Part shown: piece by piece, positions 33,687-39,617 of the stretch
Layout: the number at the start of each line of letters is the position of its first letter
Numbering within the stretch: the first letter of the stretch is position 1
Origin: a virus
Length of the DNA: 44,142 nt
Virus record (IMG/VR): IMGVR_UViG_3300025108_000006
Span: 1-44,142 of that record
Direction: 5' to 3' (one strand)
Program-made: the position numbers and the translations under genes
The notes under the pieces: model-generated
What the model was told of the DNA's origin: nothing
Databases searched by the model: none
The model's input: the letters and a program-made list of their open reading frames with translations, nothing else

Positions 33687-33715
33687 GGCACACTATCGGA
33701 CACACTATCGGACAC
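33687..33715 (+). promoter_or_regulatory. candidate phage RNAP promoter, tandem motif
   Basis: CACACTATCGGA is repeated back to back at 33689-33700 and 33701-33712 and followed by CAC. The 19-base segment GGCACACTATCGGACACAC (33687-33705) recurs with two changes at 40975-40993, upstream of the RNA polymerase. The ACACTAT core resembles the centre of T7/SP6-type promoters (CTCACTATAG, ACACTATAG). T7 has phi-OL in the corresponding left-end position. The promoter assignment is inferred. Confidence 0.4.
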
Positions 33716-33984
33716 GACCGGCGCAATCGCCTTGTTTTTATGGCGCTGTGCGATCCGATCCATATGTAAATCAAACACGGTCGTGATCTATTGGGCGCCC
33801 AAAGACATCGCGCCGGTGCCAAATGGTGCTGAATTCCGCTTGTTTTCCAATCGTTTACACTAATATGCGAACCACTGTTTTTTTCGTTTGACAATCGCAC
33901 AGCACGCAATGCAGTCTTACGTTATCGCGACTCGCTTGATCGCGTCTTACTGTACACAAAACGCATGACAAAAAGGAAAACAAA

Positions 33985-34863
33985 ATGTCAGCACCATTTG
34001 CACCCAAAGTATCACAATCGACTCTTGTGATTTCACCACGTCCCACAATCAACGGCTTTACGTCAAAAGCGTCCGCGATCCGTCACTTGCGGTCGCGTGG
34101 TCATGCTATTTGCACCATTTTAGCGAAACCGGAAAGTAATCCAAAGGTCGCAAAGAACGGCAAAATAGTTGACGTTATGACCGCGCCTATGCATCTTGCG
34201 CCGTCATGGCTGTCCGGTTTCAATGTGTGTCCGCAATCGTCTGCCGGTTGTCGCGATGCATGTTTGCATACTGCCGGCAATCCCGCGTATATGTCACAAA
34301 AAGAAACGTCGCGTATCACTAAAACGCAAGCTTATTTTAAAGAGCGCGACGCATTCCTTGCCGTACTAGTTTTCGAAATGATCGCGCACCGGACCAAATG
34401 GACCGCACAAGGTTATGACGTCGCTTATCGTTTGAATGCGACTAGTGATCTACCTTTTGAGCGTCGCACGGTCACTATAGACGGTCACACGGTCAATATC
34501 ATGTCGCTGTTTAGCGATTGTGTCTTTTACGATTACACAGCGATCACAAAACGCGCGGTCGCGTGGGCGTCCGGTAAGATGCCACAGAATTATCATCTGA
34601 CATTCAGTAAAAAAGAAGACAACGACGCGGACGTTTTGAACGTATTGTTTGCCGGTGGTAACGTCGCGGCGGTCGCGTCATTAGACGTCTATAAAGCGTC
34701 TATGGTGTCACGTCGTGTCACTATCGCCGGTCAATCGTTCCCGTGTATCGACGGCGACGCGCACGATTATAGACCGGCAGACGATACCGGCGTCGTGGTA
34801 CTTTTGAAAGCAAAAGGTGACGCAAAGACTGATACGTCCGGTTTCGTCATCCGTGTCCAGTAA
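33985..34863 (+). CDS. GP88-family protein (first early gene)
   Basis: A 292-residue protein. FNVCPQSSAGCRDACLHTAG is the cysteine signature (CX6CX3C) of the 'gene product 88' family known from actinobacterial phages and some marine phages; further support is the conserved VAYRLNATSDLPFE. The biochemical role is unknown; the cysteines could hold a metal or an iron-sulphur centre. AAAAAGGAAAACAAA before ATG 33985 is a strong ribosome site. As the first gene after the presumed left end it should be made earliest, where T7 has its anti-restriction protein Ocr, so a takeover or defence-countering role is worth testing. Confidence 0.8.
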   Translation: MSAPFAPKVSQSTLVISPRPTINGFTSKASAIRHLRSRGHAICTILAKPESNPKVAKNGKIVDVMTAPMHLAPSWLSGFNVCPQSSAGCRDACLHTAGNPAYMSQKETSRITKTQAYFKERDAFLAVLVFEMIAHRTKWTAQGYDVAYRLNATSDLPFERRTVTIDGHTVNIMSLFSDCVFYDYTAITKRAVAWASGKMPQNYHLTFSKKEDNDADVLNVLFAGGNVAAVASLDVYKASMVSRRVTIAGQSFPCIDGDAHDYRPADDTGVVVLLKAKGDAKTDTSGFVIRVQ

Positions 34864-34893
34864 ATCGCGATTCAGCAAATAGGAGTCTACGCT

Positions 34894-35058
34894 ATGATAC
34901 GCAAAGTTCTAATAGAGACCGCATTGATTTTATGCATGACCGTCGTGCCAATTTACACGTTTGTTCACGCGGTCCGCGCCGGTCTTATTCAATTTGAAGA
35001 TGCGGACCGACGCTTTCAAGAGATCAAAAAGAAACACTACGGATTCCTTAACGACTAG
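34894..35058 (+). CDS. small single-TM membrane protein
   Basis: A 54-residue protein: MIRKVLIETALILCMTVVPI, continuing with YTFVHAVRAG as one transmembrane helix, then an acidic and basic cytoplasmic tail (FEDADRRFQEIKKKHYGF). AGGAG at 34881-34885 precedes ATG 34894 by 8 bases. No family is recognised. Early membrane peptides in phages often block host envelope functions or superinfection, but nothing here proves that. Confidence 0.65.
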   Translation: MIRKVLIETALILCMTVVPIYTFVHAVRAGLIQFEDADRRFQEIKKKHYGFLND

Positions 35059-35137
35059 CGGTCGGTCGCACGGGTCGCGCTGTACTCAATGCGCGGCCTA
35101 GTGGGACTGATCCCAAAGCAAACAAAAAGGAAACCAA

Positions 35138-35473
35138 ATGAACGCTTCAAAGATTCTAAAAGTAGGCACCAATCGCGGGAAGCCGCGCGCATGGGTCGAG
35201 GGTAAATTCTTGATCGACGCCGATTGGACTCGTGGCGTCACGTACAATCAAACTATCGAAAACGGCGCGTTGGTTCTCACAGCCCATGAGAGCGGCAAGA
35301 AACGTGTTGCTGGTTCTGACGGGCGTCCAGTACTCGATTTAAATGGTGGCTATCTGGTGCCCTTATTTGAGGGGTGTACGGCGTTCCGTGTCACGCATGT
35401 CCAGATGTGGCGCGACGTGTCCGGCGTTTCGGTACTTTTCGATCAAATCGTAATCAAAGGAGTCAAATCATGA
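35138..35473 (+). CDS. small early protein, beta-rich
   Basis: A 111-residue protein. MNASKILKVGTNRGKPRAWV, then EGKFLIDADWTRGVTYNQTI, and later SGKKRVAGSDGRPVLDL, recall a small beta-strand family (G-x-R-x-W-x-x-G-x-x-L, then G-x-x-Y) found near phage DNA methyltransferases and reminiscent of SymE/AbrB-like folds. I cannot name it securely. Its leader (AACAAAAAGGAAACCAAATG) is almost the same as that of the GP88-like gene. It overlaps the next gene by 4 bases. Confidence 0.6.
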   Translation: MNASKILKVGTNRGKPRAWVEGKFLIDADWTRGVTYNQTIENGALVLTAHESGKKRVAGSDGRPVLDLNGGYLVPLFEGCTAFRVTHVQMWRDVSGVSVLFDQIVIKGVKS

Positions 35474-35718
35474 TCTACAGCCAGTATTGCCGTATAGAAA
35501 CACGCGCCGGTGGCGTAGGGTGCACCGACGTCGAATTCATTCGGGCGGCACACAAGTCACTATTGAGCCAATCGCGTTTCCACCATCTGTATCGTGCAGA
35601 CCGTCATGCGTGGCTGCGTGAAGGTCTCGCGCTGCTCGAAAAGTCACGTCAACAGTATGTGCAAGTGAATCGTGGCGACTATTGGATTGTCGGAAAAGTG
35701 CGCGGGGCGTCCCAATGA
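35470..35718 (+). CDS. small early protein, unknown
   Basis: An 82-residue protein, MIYSQYCRIETRAGGVGCTD, then a helix (VEFIRAAHKSLLSQSRFHHL), YRADRHAWLREGLALLEKSR and a short end, GDYWIVGKV. It is basic with several aromatic residues; no family is recognised. ATG 35470 overlaps the previous stop and AAAGGAG lies 9 bases upstream. The longer frame beginning at 35374 is a shadow of the preceding gene. Confidence 0.6.
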   Translation: MIYSQYCRIETRAGGVGCTDVEFIRAAHKSLLSQSRFHHLYRADRHAWLREGLALLEKSRQQYVQVNRGDYWIVGKVRGASQ

Positions 35719-35924
35719 TTACCGGCGGGGCAACCGCTGCCGATTTCACAAAGTGGACCTTGGAAGCTGAGACGCTGACTGTCAGGCAATTGCGTTTTGT
35801 GATTGCCGATTGCCGACGCGCAAAAGAGGCGATGGCGACGTTCAACACGGAACGCGAAATGTTTTATGCCGACCAATCGATGACGTTCAGCGACGAACTG
35901 CGCCGACGTCTCGCACCACGTTGA
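35715..35924 (+). CDS. small early protein, helical, unknown
   Basis: A 69-residue protein starting MITGGATAADFTKWTLEAET. It is mostly helical (LTVRQLRFVIADCRRAKEAM ... FNTEREMFYADQSMTFSDEL) and ends in RRRLAPR. Similar short helical proteins occur in phage early regions; the function is unknown. Its start overlaps the previous stop (ATGA). Confidence 0.6.
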   Translation: MITGGATAADFTKWTLEAETLTVRQLRFVIADCRRAKEAMATFNTEREMFYADQSMTFSDELRRRLAPR

Positions 35925-35931
35925 TCTATTC

Positions 35932-35955
35932 GAGCGACCGTTTCGGCGGTCGTTC
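35932..35955 (+). terminator. intergenic hairpin in early region
   Basis: GAGCGACCG (35932-35940) pairs with CGGTCGTTC (35947-35955) through nine pairs including one wobble, around a TTTCGG loop. No T-run follows, so it is more likely a processing or stability element than a strong terminator. Confidence 0.5.
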
Positions 35956-35999
35956 TGATGCACCAACGTGCAACCATGCAGCAACTCGAAAGGTACTAA

Positions 36000-36296
36000 A
36001 TGAAAATGACATTTGACACACACACGAACCGGCGGGACCGCACACGTCGTGCACCGGCAGGGCTACCTATTCCGACACATTTTGACATCCAATCGCAATA
36101 CCGCAAGTCAACGGTGTCAGTCACAATTGAGGTCCGTGTAGACCTCGAAGGCGTCCGTGATGTTTACGATCTGGCAGACGTCCCAAAGGCGCACGATGTG
36201 ACACGGAATGCACTGACTGAATACGCTAAAGGTGCGGCGGTCGATTGGCTTGAAACCATGCGGGTCCGTGGTGAAATCATTGAGCCAAACAAATGA
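36000..36296 (+). CDS. small early protein, unknown
   Basis: A 98-residue protein. The basic N-terminus (HTNRRDRTRRAPAG) is followed by a beta segment (STVSVTIEVRVDLEGVRDVY) and a helix (TRNALTEYAKGAAVDWLETM). AAAGG about 10 bases before ATG 36000 supports the start; ATG 36006 is possible. No family is recognised. It overlaps the following small gene by 4 bases. Confidence 0.6.
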   Translation: MKMTFDTHTNRRDRTRRAPAGLPIPTHFDIQSQYRKSTVSVTIEVRVDLEGVRDVYDLADVPKAHDVTRNALTEYAKGAAVDWLETMRVRGEIIEPNK

Positions 36297-36472
36297 TCGT
36301 GCGCCAGTACAATTTTCCACGCCTTGAAGATTTACTGTTGAAATCTGAACGCCAACTTGACGGCCTGATATTCGACCAAGCGAGGCAATCCGAAATTCTA
36401 TCAGTGACCCAACGCATCGCAGCGATCACAGCGGCGATGGCGGTCGGTGAGGAATACGAAGTTGACCATTAA
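36293..36472 (+). CDS. small early helical protein
   Basis: A 59-residue protein, MIVRQYNFPRLEDLLLKSER, then QLDGLIFDQARQSEILSVTQ, then RIAAITAAMAVGEEYEVDH. It looks like two helices with heptad-like hydrophobic spacing, suggesting a dimeric coiled coil. Its start overlaps the previous stop (ATGA). No function is known. Confidence 0.6.
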   Translation: MIVRQYNFPRLEDLLLKSERQLDGLIFDQARQSEILSVTQRIAAITAAMAVGEEYEVDH

Positions 36473-36479
36473 GCAAAGT

Positions 36480-36506
36480 CCTGGGGGATCAATAGTGACT
36501 CCCAGG
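36480..36506 (+). terminator. intergenic hairpin in early region
   Basis: CCTGGGGG (36480-36487) pairs with CTCCCAGG (36499-36506), eight pairs with one wobble, around an 11-base loop. No T-run follows. With the hairpins at 35932 and 37443 it separates the early genes into blocks and may be an RNase processing site, as in the T7 early region. Confidence 0.5.
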
Positions 36507-36532
36507 GAAACACAAACTGAAGGACTGAACGT

Positions 36533-36859
36533 ATGAAACTATACACCAACGTCAAAGGCCAGTGGGTCGGCACCCAGTATGAGGCACGGAAAATAGACGC
36601 ATGGCAGACTGACGTGCCTACAGACAAACCTAGCTTGTTGGCGTGGCTGAACGACAAGAACGAATTTTGGCAATCAATTGGCGAACAACACGCTGATCAA
36701 ACTGGAAGTCTGCCAACCGCATCAGAACCACCAGCCACACGGTGGGACATTCGAGCCGCTGCCGACACGGCATCTCTGCAAGACCTACAATATGTTGTTT
36801 ACAAATACATGATGCGTATTGATGATGAACTAGACCTCAAAAAGGAACTTAAAGTATGA
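36533..36859 (+). CDS. early protein, unknown
   Basis: A 108-residue acidic protein, MKLYTNVKGQWVGTQYEARK at the N-terminus, a tryptophan-containing middle (KPSLLAWLNDKNEFWQSIGE) and a C-terminal helix (TASLQDLQYVVYKYMMRIDD). GTGGGTCGGCACCCAGTATGAGG encodes the start region; AAGGA lies 10-14 bases before ATG 36533. No family is recognised. It overlaps the next gene by 4 bases. Confidence 0.6.
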   Translation: MKLYTNVKGQWVGTQYEARKIDAWQTDVPTDKPSLLAWLNDKNEFWQSIGEQHADQTGSLPTASEPPATRWDIRAAADTASLQDLQYVVYKYMMRIDDELDLKKELKV

Positions 36860-37074
36860 CTGACCTAAAAGGCAACCTACTGGTCCAGACGTTTCAAGCG
36901 TCTGGCTGGGTGTATCCAAAGGACCACGCACACACGCACAAAGCCAGCGTTTATCGCGCTTATGAGGCTTTGCTAGATGACGGCTTAGTGGAGAAAGATT
37001 GGGACAGTTCGACCATTCGATACCGGACAACTGAGAAAGCAAAACGTCAACTTTTGAGAGGACTGAACGCATGA
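36856..37074 (+). CDS. small winged-helix-like protein
   Basis: A 72-residue protein. GWVYPKDHAHTHKASVYRAY followed by EALLDDGLVEKDWDSSTIRY and RTTEKAKRQLLRGL has the helix, helix, beta-wing outline of small winged-helix domains. DNA binding is inferred from that outline only. It is coupled by 4-base overlaps to both neighbours, so the three genes 36533-37412 form one unit. Confidence 0.55.
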   Translation: MTDLKGNLLVQTFQASGWVYPKDHAHTHKASVYRAYEALLDDGLVEKDWDSSTIRYRTTEKAKRQLLRGLNA

Positions 37075-37412
37075 CCACCGAACTTACAAGAGGCGACACA
37101 GAGTCGTGGTTCGAAACGATCTGGGACGCGCTGCACGGCTACCGTGAGGACTGTATACCGGAAGGTGACGAAGCTTACGACGATCAGTGGAGCGACATAT
37201 GCACAGCGATGGCGTGGCTCCGTGAGGAATTCGATGAGGACCACGCAGCACAAGAGGCAGACCGTGACGTGGTGGCGAACCTTGTGTACCATTCGATCAA
37301 GCACCACCAGCGACAATTGAACTTCATTAAGTGGCACCACGAACTCGAAGAGAAAAAAGAGCGGGAACGCATTGACTCACTTCAGAAGTTGCAGAAGTCG
37401 CTCGACCTCTAA
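37071..37412 (+). CDS. acidic early protein, unknown
   Basis: A 113-residue protein with a very acidic first half (DTESWFETIWDAL ... CIPEGDEAYDDQWSDICTAM) and a charged helical second half (HHELEEKKERERIDSLQKLQ). The strong negative charge could mimic DNA, as anti-restriction proteins do, but that is speculation. Its start overlaps the previous stop, and a terminator-like hairpin follows it. Confidence 0.6.
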   Translation: MTTELTRGDTESWFETIWDALHGYREDCIPEGDEAYDDQWSDICTAMAWLREEFDEDHAAQEADRDVVANLVYHSIKHHQRQLNFIKWHHELEEKKERERIDSLQKLQKSLDL

Positions 37413-37442
37413 GGTCCAGCAAATCGATATCTACTAGCTCGA

Positions 37443-37475
37443 AGGCTCGACATCACGTCGGGCCTTTGGTGTTTT
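37443..37475 (+). terminator. terminator-like hairpin closing the small-gene block
   Basis: AGGCTCGAC (37443-37451) pairs with GTCGGGCCT (37457-37465), nine pairs with one wobble, around ATCAC. TTGGTGTTTT follows. The T-run is interrupted, so termination may be partial. Confidence 0.65.
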
Positions 37476-37512
37476 CTAGAGGCTCCTACTGCCAATCGCA
37501 GGGGAACCCGAA

Positions 37513-38349
37513 ATGAATCAACACGAACCGTCTGTCAGTTACTCGAAGTCTAACGAACCGTCTGTCGTTCTGTCATTGTACGACTACACCGGCACTGCAC
37601 TCAGGCCTTGGGCCGTCATGGGATACGAGTGCCACGCATACGACATTCAGCACCCAAAAGAACCACATACAGAATACCCAGGGACTAAAGGTGGATACAT
37701 CACGTATCACCACGCAGACCTACACAACATCAGGATGATCCACGATCTGTATGTACGCTTTAAGAACCGACACGTCGCTATGGCGTCGGCCTTTCCCGTC
37801 TGTACAGACCTGTCGGTCGCGGGGGCCAGACACTTCGAGGCTAAACGTCTCAAAGACCCCCAGTTCCAGACACGCGCAGCCGCCCACTGTCGATCAGCGG
37901 CCTTGATGTTCGATATGCTGGGCTGTCCGTGGTACGTGGAGAACCCGCGCAGTGTCCTAGCGTCACTGTGGAGACCGCCGGATTATCGATACCATCCGTG
38001 GCAGTACGGTGGGTACATACCTACAGATCAAGCTGAACACCCACGGTGGCCTCAGTACGTGGAGCCTCGTGATGCGTACAAAAAGCTGACCTGTTTGTGG
38101 ACCGGTGGGGGCTTTGTGATGCCACCGCATAGTCCAGTGCCACGCATGGCAACACATGGTGATGGCTATGCGACTGCTATGATGAAGCTTGGCGGGTCCA
38201 GTGTGCGAACCAAGAACATACGATCAGCCAGCCCTCGTGGTTTCTCTAAGGCTGTCGCTGTGTCAAACCATGACGTCAGGTCGCATAGGTCACGTCACGG
38301 CGTACAGCAAACTGAGCATATCTATCAGCTTTCTCTTGATTTAGCATGA
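37513..38349 (+). CDS. phage cytosine DNA methyltransferase-like protein
   Basis: A 278-residue protein. VVLSLYDYTGTALRPWAVMG, then YECHAYDIQHP, resembles the SAM-binding start of divergent phage C5 methylases. FPVCTDLSVAGA matches the catalytic PC motif (PVC in place of the usual PPC) and WYVENPRSVLASL the ENP motif. Later, HPWQYGGYIPTDQAEHPRW fits the same phage family. It would methylate phage DNA, protecting it from restriction or marking it. Being the last gene of the early block, it would act before replication. The C-terminal 40 residues look less conserved. Confidence 0.75.
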   Translation: MNQHEPSVSYSKSNEPSVVLSLYDYTGTALRPWAVMGYECHAYDIQHPKEPHTEYPGTKGGYITYHHADLHNIRMIHDLYVRFKNRHVAMASAFPVCTDLSVAGARHFEAKRLKDPQFQTRAAAHCRSAALMFDMLGCPWYVENPRSVLASLWRPPDYRYHPWQYGGYIPTDQAEHPRWPQYVEPRDAYKKLTCLWTGGGFVMPPHSPVPRMATHGDGYATAMMKLGGSSVRTKNIRSASPRGFSKAVAVSNHDVRSHRSRHGVQQTEHIYQLSLDLA

Positions 38350-38432
38350 CAAGCTGCTATATGTACCAACATTCGACCAGTTGACACGCAGTTAGCGTCG
38401 TCAGGACCGATAGGAAGCAACAGGGAGACATC

Positions 38433-38546
38433 ATGAACCCAAAGACAAACCTAAAGATCAAACACAGCGAAGGAACCGAGGTCTATCCCTTTGCGTTTAT
38501 CGCTGTGTTTACCGTACTTTCGCTACTCTACTCGCTCTTTAGTTGA
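38433..38546 (+). CDS. 37-residue membrane peptide
   Basis: MNPKTNLKIKHSEGTEVYPF, then AFIAVFTVLSLLYSLFS: a basic start and one C-terminal transmembrane helix. CAGGGAGA ends 4 bases before ATG 38433, a strong ribosome site, which is the main support for such a short gene. No family is recognised. Confidence 0.5.
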   Translation: MNPKTNLKIKHSEGTEVYPFAFIAVFTVLSLLYSLFS

Positions 38547-38583
38547 GTACATGTGCACCTAGCCCTTGCTTTTGCCAAGGACC

Positions 38584-38627
38584 ACTTAAAGTCCACTAAA
38601 AGATCGCTAAAAGAAACTCTAAAGAAA
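38584..38627 (+). repeat. short CTAAAAG-like repeat array
   Basis: Four imperfect 10-12 base units: ACTTAAAGTCC, ACTAAAAGATCG, CTAAAAGAAA, CTCTAAAGAAA. The core CTAAAAG recalls the CCTAAAG units of the T7 terminal short-repeat arrays, but the array is several kilobases from the presumed genome end. Confidence 0.5.
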
Positions 38628-38651
38628 CGACCCCCGAATAAACAAAACCAA

Positions 38652-38721
38652 AGACAAACTTAAAGACTCTATAGAGTCGTATAGTACACTTTATGTACCT
38701 TTAGGTTTGTCTATTTTTTTT
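38652..38721 (+). terminator. large nested terminator before regulator/integrase block
   Basis: AGACAAACTTAAAG (38652-38665) pairs with CTTTAGGTTTGTCT (38699-38712) over 14 positions with one wobble, followed by A and eight Ts. Inside lies the 14-base perfect palindrome GACTCTATAGAGTC (38665-38678), which shares its first G with the outer stem, and a second small inverted repeat GTAC...GTAC. It should block early transcription from running into the regulator, integrase and RNA polymerase genes, unless it is antiterminated or occupied by a protein. Confidence 0.85.
38665..38678. promoter_or_regulatory. perfect 14-bp palindrome, possible operator
   Basis: GACTCTATAGAGTC is fully self-complementary and lies in the loop of the terminator at 38652-38721, about 280 bases before the XRE-type regulator gene. 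Perfect palindromes of this size suit a dimeric repressor. It may instead only be part of the terminator fold. Confidence 0.45.
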
Positions 38722-38772
38722 GTCTTAACGGCGACAACCTATAAGCGAACGTAACGTACAGTAAGGAACAAT

Positions 38773-38802
38773 CGGTTAGTATCAGTTAGTAACAGTTAGG
38801 AA
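38773..38802 (+). repeat. 10-bp tandem repeats before regulator block
   Basis: Three direct units of one DNA turn each: CGGTTAGTAT, CAGTTAGTAA, CAGTTAGGAA. The spacing puts each unit on the same face of the helix, as for iterated binding sites of one protein. The last unit also provides the ribosome site (TTAGGAA) of the small frame that starts at 38808. Confidence 0.7.
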
Positions 38803-38807
38803 ACAAT

Positions 38808-39080
38808 ATGAATCAAACGAACACACCTTCAGTTGCCGCGTGTGGCTCAACGACAGTCTGGGCAAACGGACCAATGGCTCCACCCCGTCACGACGCACTC
38901 CTTTCGTTAAACATCTCGACACCAAAAGACACTTTAAGAAGACAAACAGGAAACCAAACGTATGGCACATCAAAGTTACTCTCGGAACACCAAGGACGCG
39001 CGGATTTTACGTGCGAAAGCTGGGGATTACGTCAAGAAAGTTCGTATCGAACAAGAGATGACGCAGCGGGACTTAGCTGA
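38808..39080 (+). CDS. possible small ORF ahead of the regulator gene
   Basis: A 90-codon frame with a good ribosome site (TTAGGAA before ATG 38808) that overlaps the XRE gene by 119 bases. Its translation (MNQTNTPSVAACGSTTVWAN...) shows no domain. A second frame over the same bases, from GTG 38840 to 39061, reads more like a protein (WLNDSLGKRTNGSTPSRRTP, basic). Either one of these is real, or the region is an untranslated or leader-peptide region for the regulator. Only weak support. Confidence 0.25.
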   Translation: MNQTNTPSVAACGSTTVWANGPMAPPRHDALLSLNISTPKDTLRRQTGNQTYGTSKLLSEHQGRADFTCESWGLRQESSYRTRDDAAGLS

Positions 39081-39291
39081 AGCCCTTAATCTCAAGTACT
39101 ACACGTTCATTTCTCAGCTAGAGAACGGTCAGGGACGTCTGCCACCAAACCTCACGGTCCGTATGGCAATCGCTTTGAACCAAGACCCCAAAGAGTTCGC
39201 GTTGAAGATGCTGTCGTACTACGATCCGCATACACACATCGCAGTCACGGCGGGGGAAACACTACCGGATGACGAAACGGAACCAGAATGA
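38962..39291 (+). CDS. XRE/Cro-CI-type helix-turn-helix regulator
   Basis: A 109-residue protein. Residues about 20-75 form a Cro/CI-type HTH: YVKKVRIEQEMTQRDLAEAL, then NLKYYTFISQLENGQGRLPP, then NLTVRMAIALNQDPKEFALK. The Q-x-x-L-A-x-x-L and IxxxENG patterns are typical. The C-terminus is short and acidic, with no peptidase-type domain. AGGAAACC about 10 bases before ATG 38962 supports the start. Coupled through one small gene to the integrase, it is a good candidate for the lysis-lysogeny or integrase regulator, perhaps binding the palindrome or 10-bp repeats upstream. Confidence 0.85.
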   Translation: MAHQSYSRNTKDARILRAKAGDYVKKVRIEQEMTQRDLAEALNLKYYTFISQLENGQGRLPPNLTVRMAIALNQDPKEFALKMLSYYDPHTHIAVTAGETLPDDETEPE

Positions 39292-39617
39292 ACATTATAC
39301 AATTCCCTAGACCTACGGGTATCACACAAGGTGCGATCAATTTGCTACATGAAGTTGCTGTGTGTTGGTCCAAGAGTGAACCCGCGCCACTCACGGTCGC
39401 GTTTGGTCTCACTGACGAACAAGAGGCGTGGTGTGTCTTCAGCGACGGTCTTACTGACGAACCACGCTACTCCTTTTGGGAACAAGACTGTCGGACATAC
39501 TATATGGATCACCGTGTTGCTTGTCAGTGTGGTGACGTCCACCCGACCACCGCAAGGTCACTAAAGAAACTGATTGTTAGAATAAACGACGGAACAAAAC
39601 GAAAGGCAAACGAATGA
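39288..39617 (+). CDS. small protein between regulator and integrase
   Basis: A 109-residue protein starting MNIIQFPRPTGITQGAINLL. It has a beta-rich centre (PLTVAFGLTDEQEAWCVFSD) and cysteines in CRTYYMDHRVACQCGDVHP, which could bind a metal. No family is recognised. It overlaps both the regulator and the integrase by 4 bases (ATGA), so all three are translated as one unit. Confidence 0.6.
   Translation: MNIIQFPRPTGITQGAINLLHEVAVCWSKSEPAPLTVAFGLTDEQEAWCVFSDGLTDEPRYSFWEQDCRTYYMDHRVACQCGDVHPTTARSLKKLIVRINDGTKRKANE

Larger units (their letters stand above)
33477..33984. other. gene-free region, probable junction of right and left genome ends
   Basis: 508 bases with no convincing gene. In order it holds an 11-bp tandem repeat array, a C-rich/G-rich terminator stem, a doubled CACACTATCGGA motif, an AT-richer stretch with TAATAT (33861) and a perfect -35-type TTGACA (33888), and the ribosome-binding leader of the first early gene. 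T7 has its terminal repeat between the last late gene and the first early gene, so the physical ends probably lie here. The exact repeat cannot be seen because a direct terminal repeat collapses to one copy in an assembly. Confidence 0.6.

Noticed and set aside
33529-33909. Minus-strand frame of 126 codons in the genome-end region.
   Set aside because: It runs through the repeats and the terminator, has no protein-like composition or ribosome site, and would be the only minus-strand gene of the genome.
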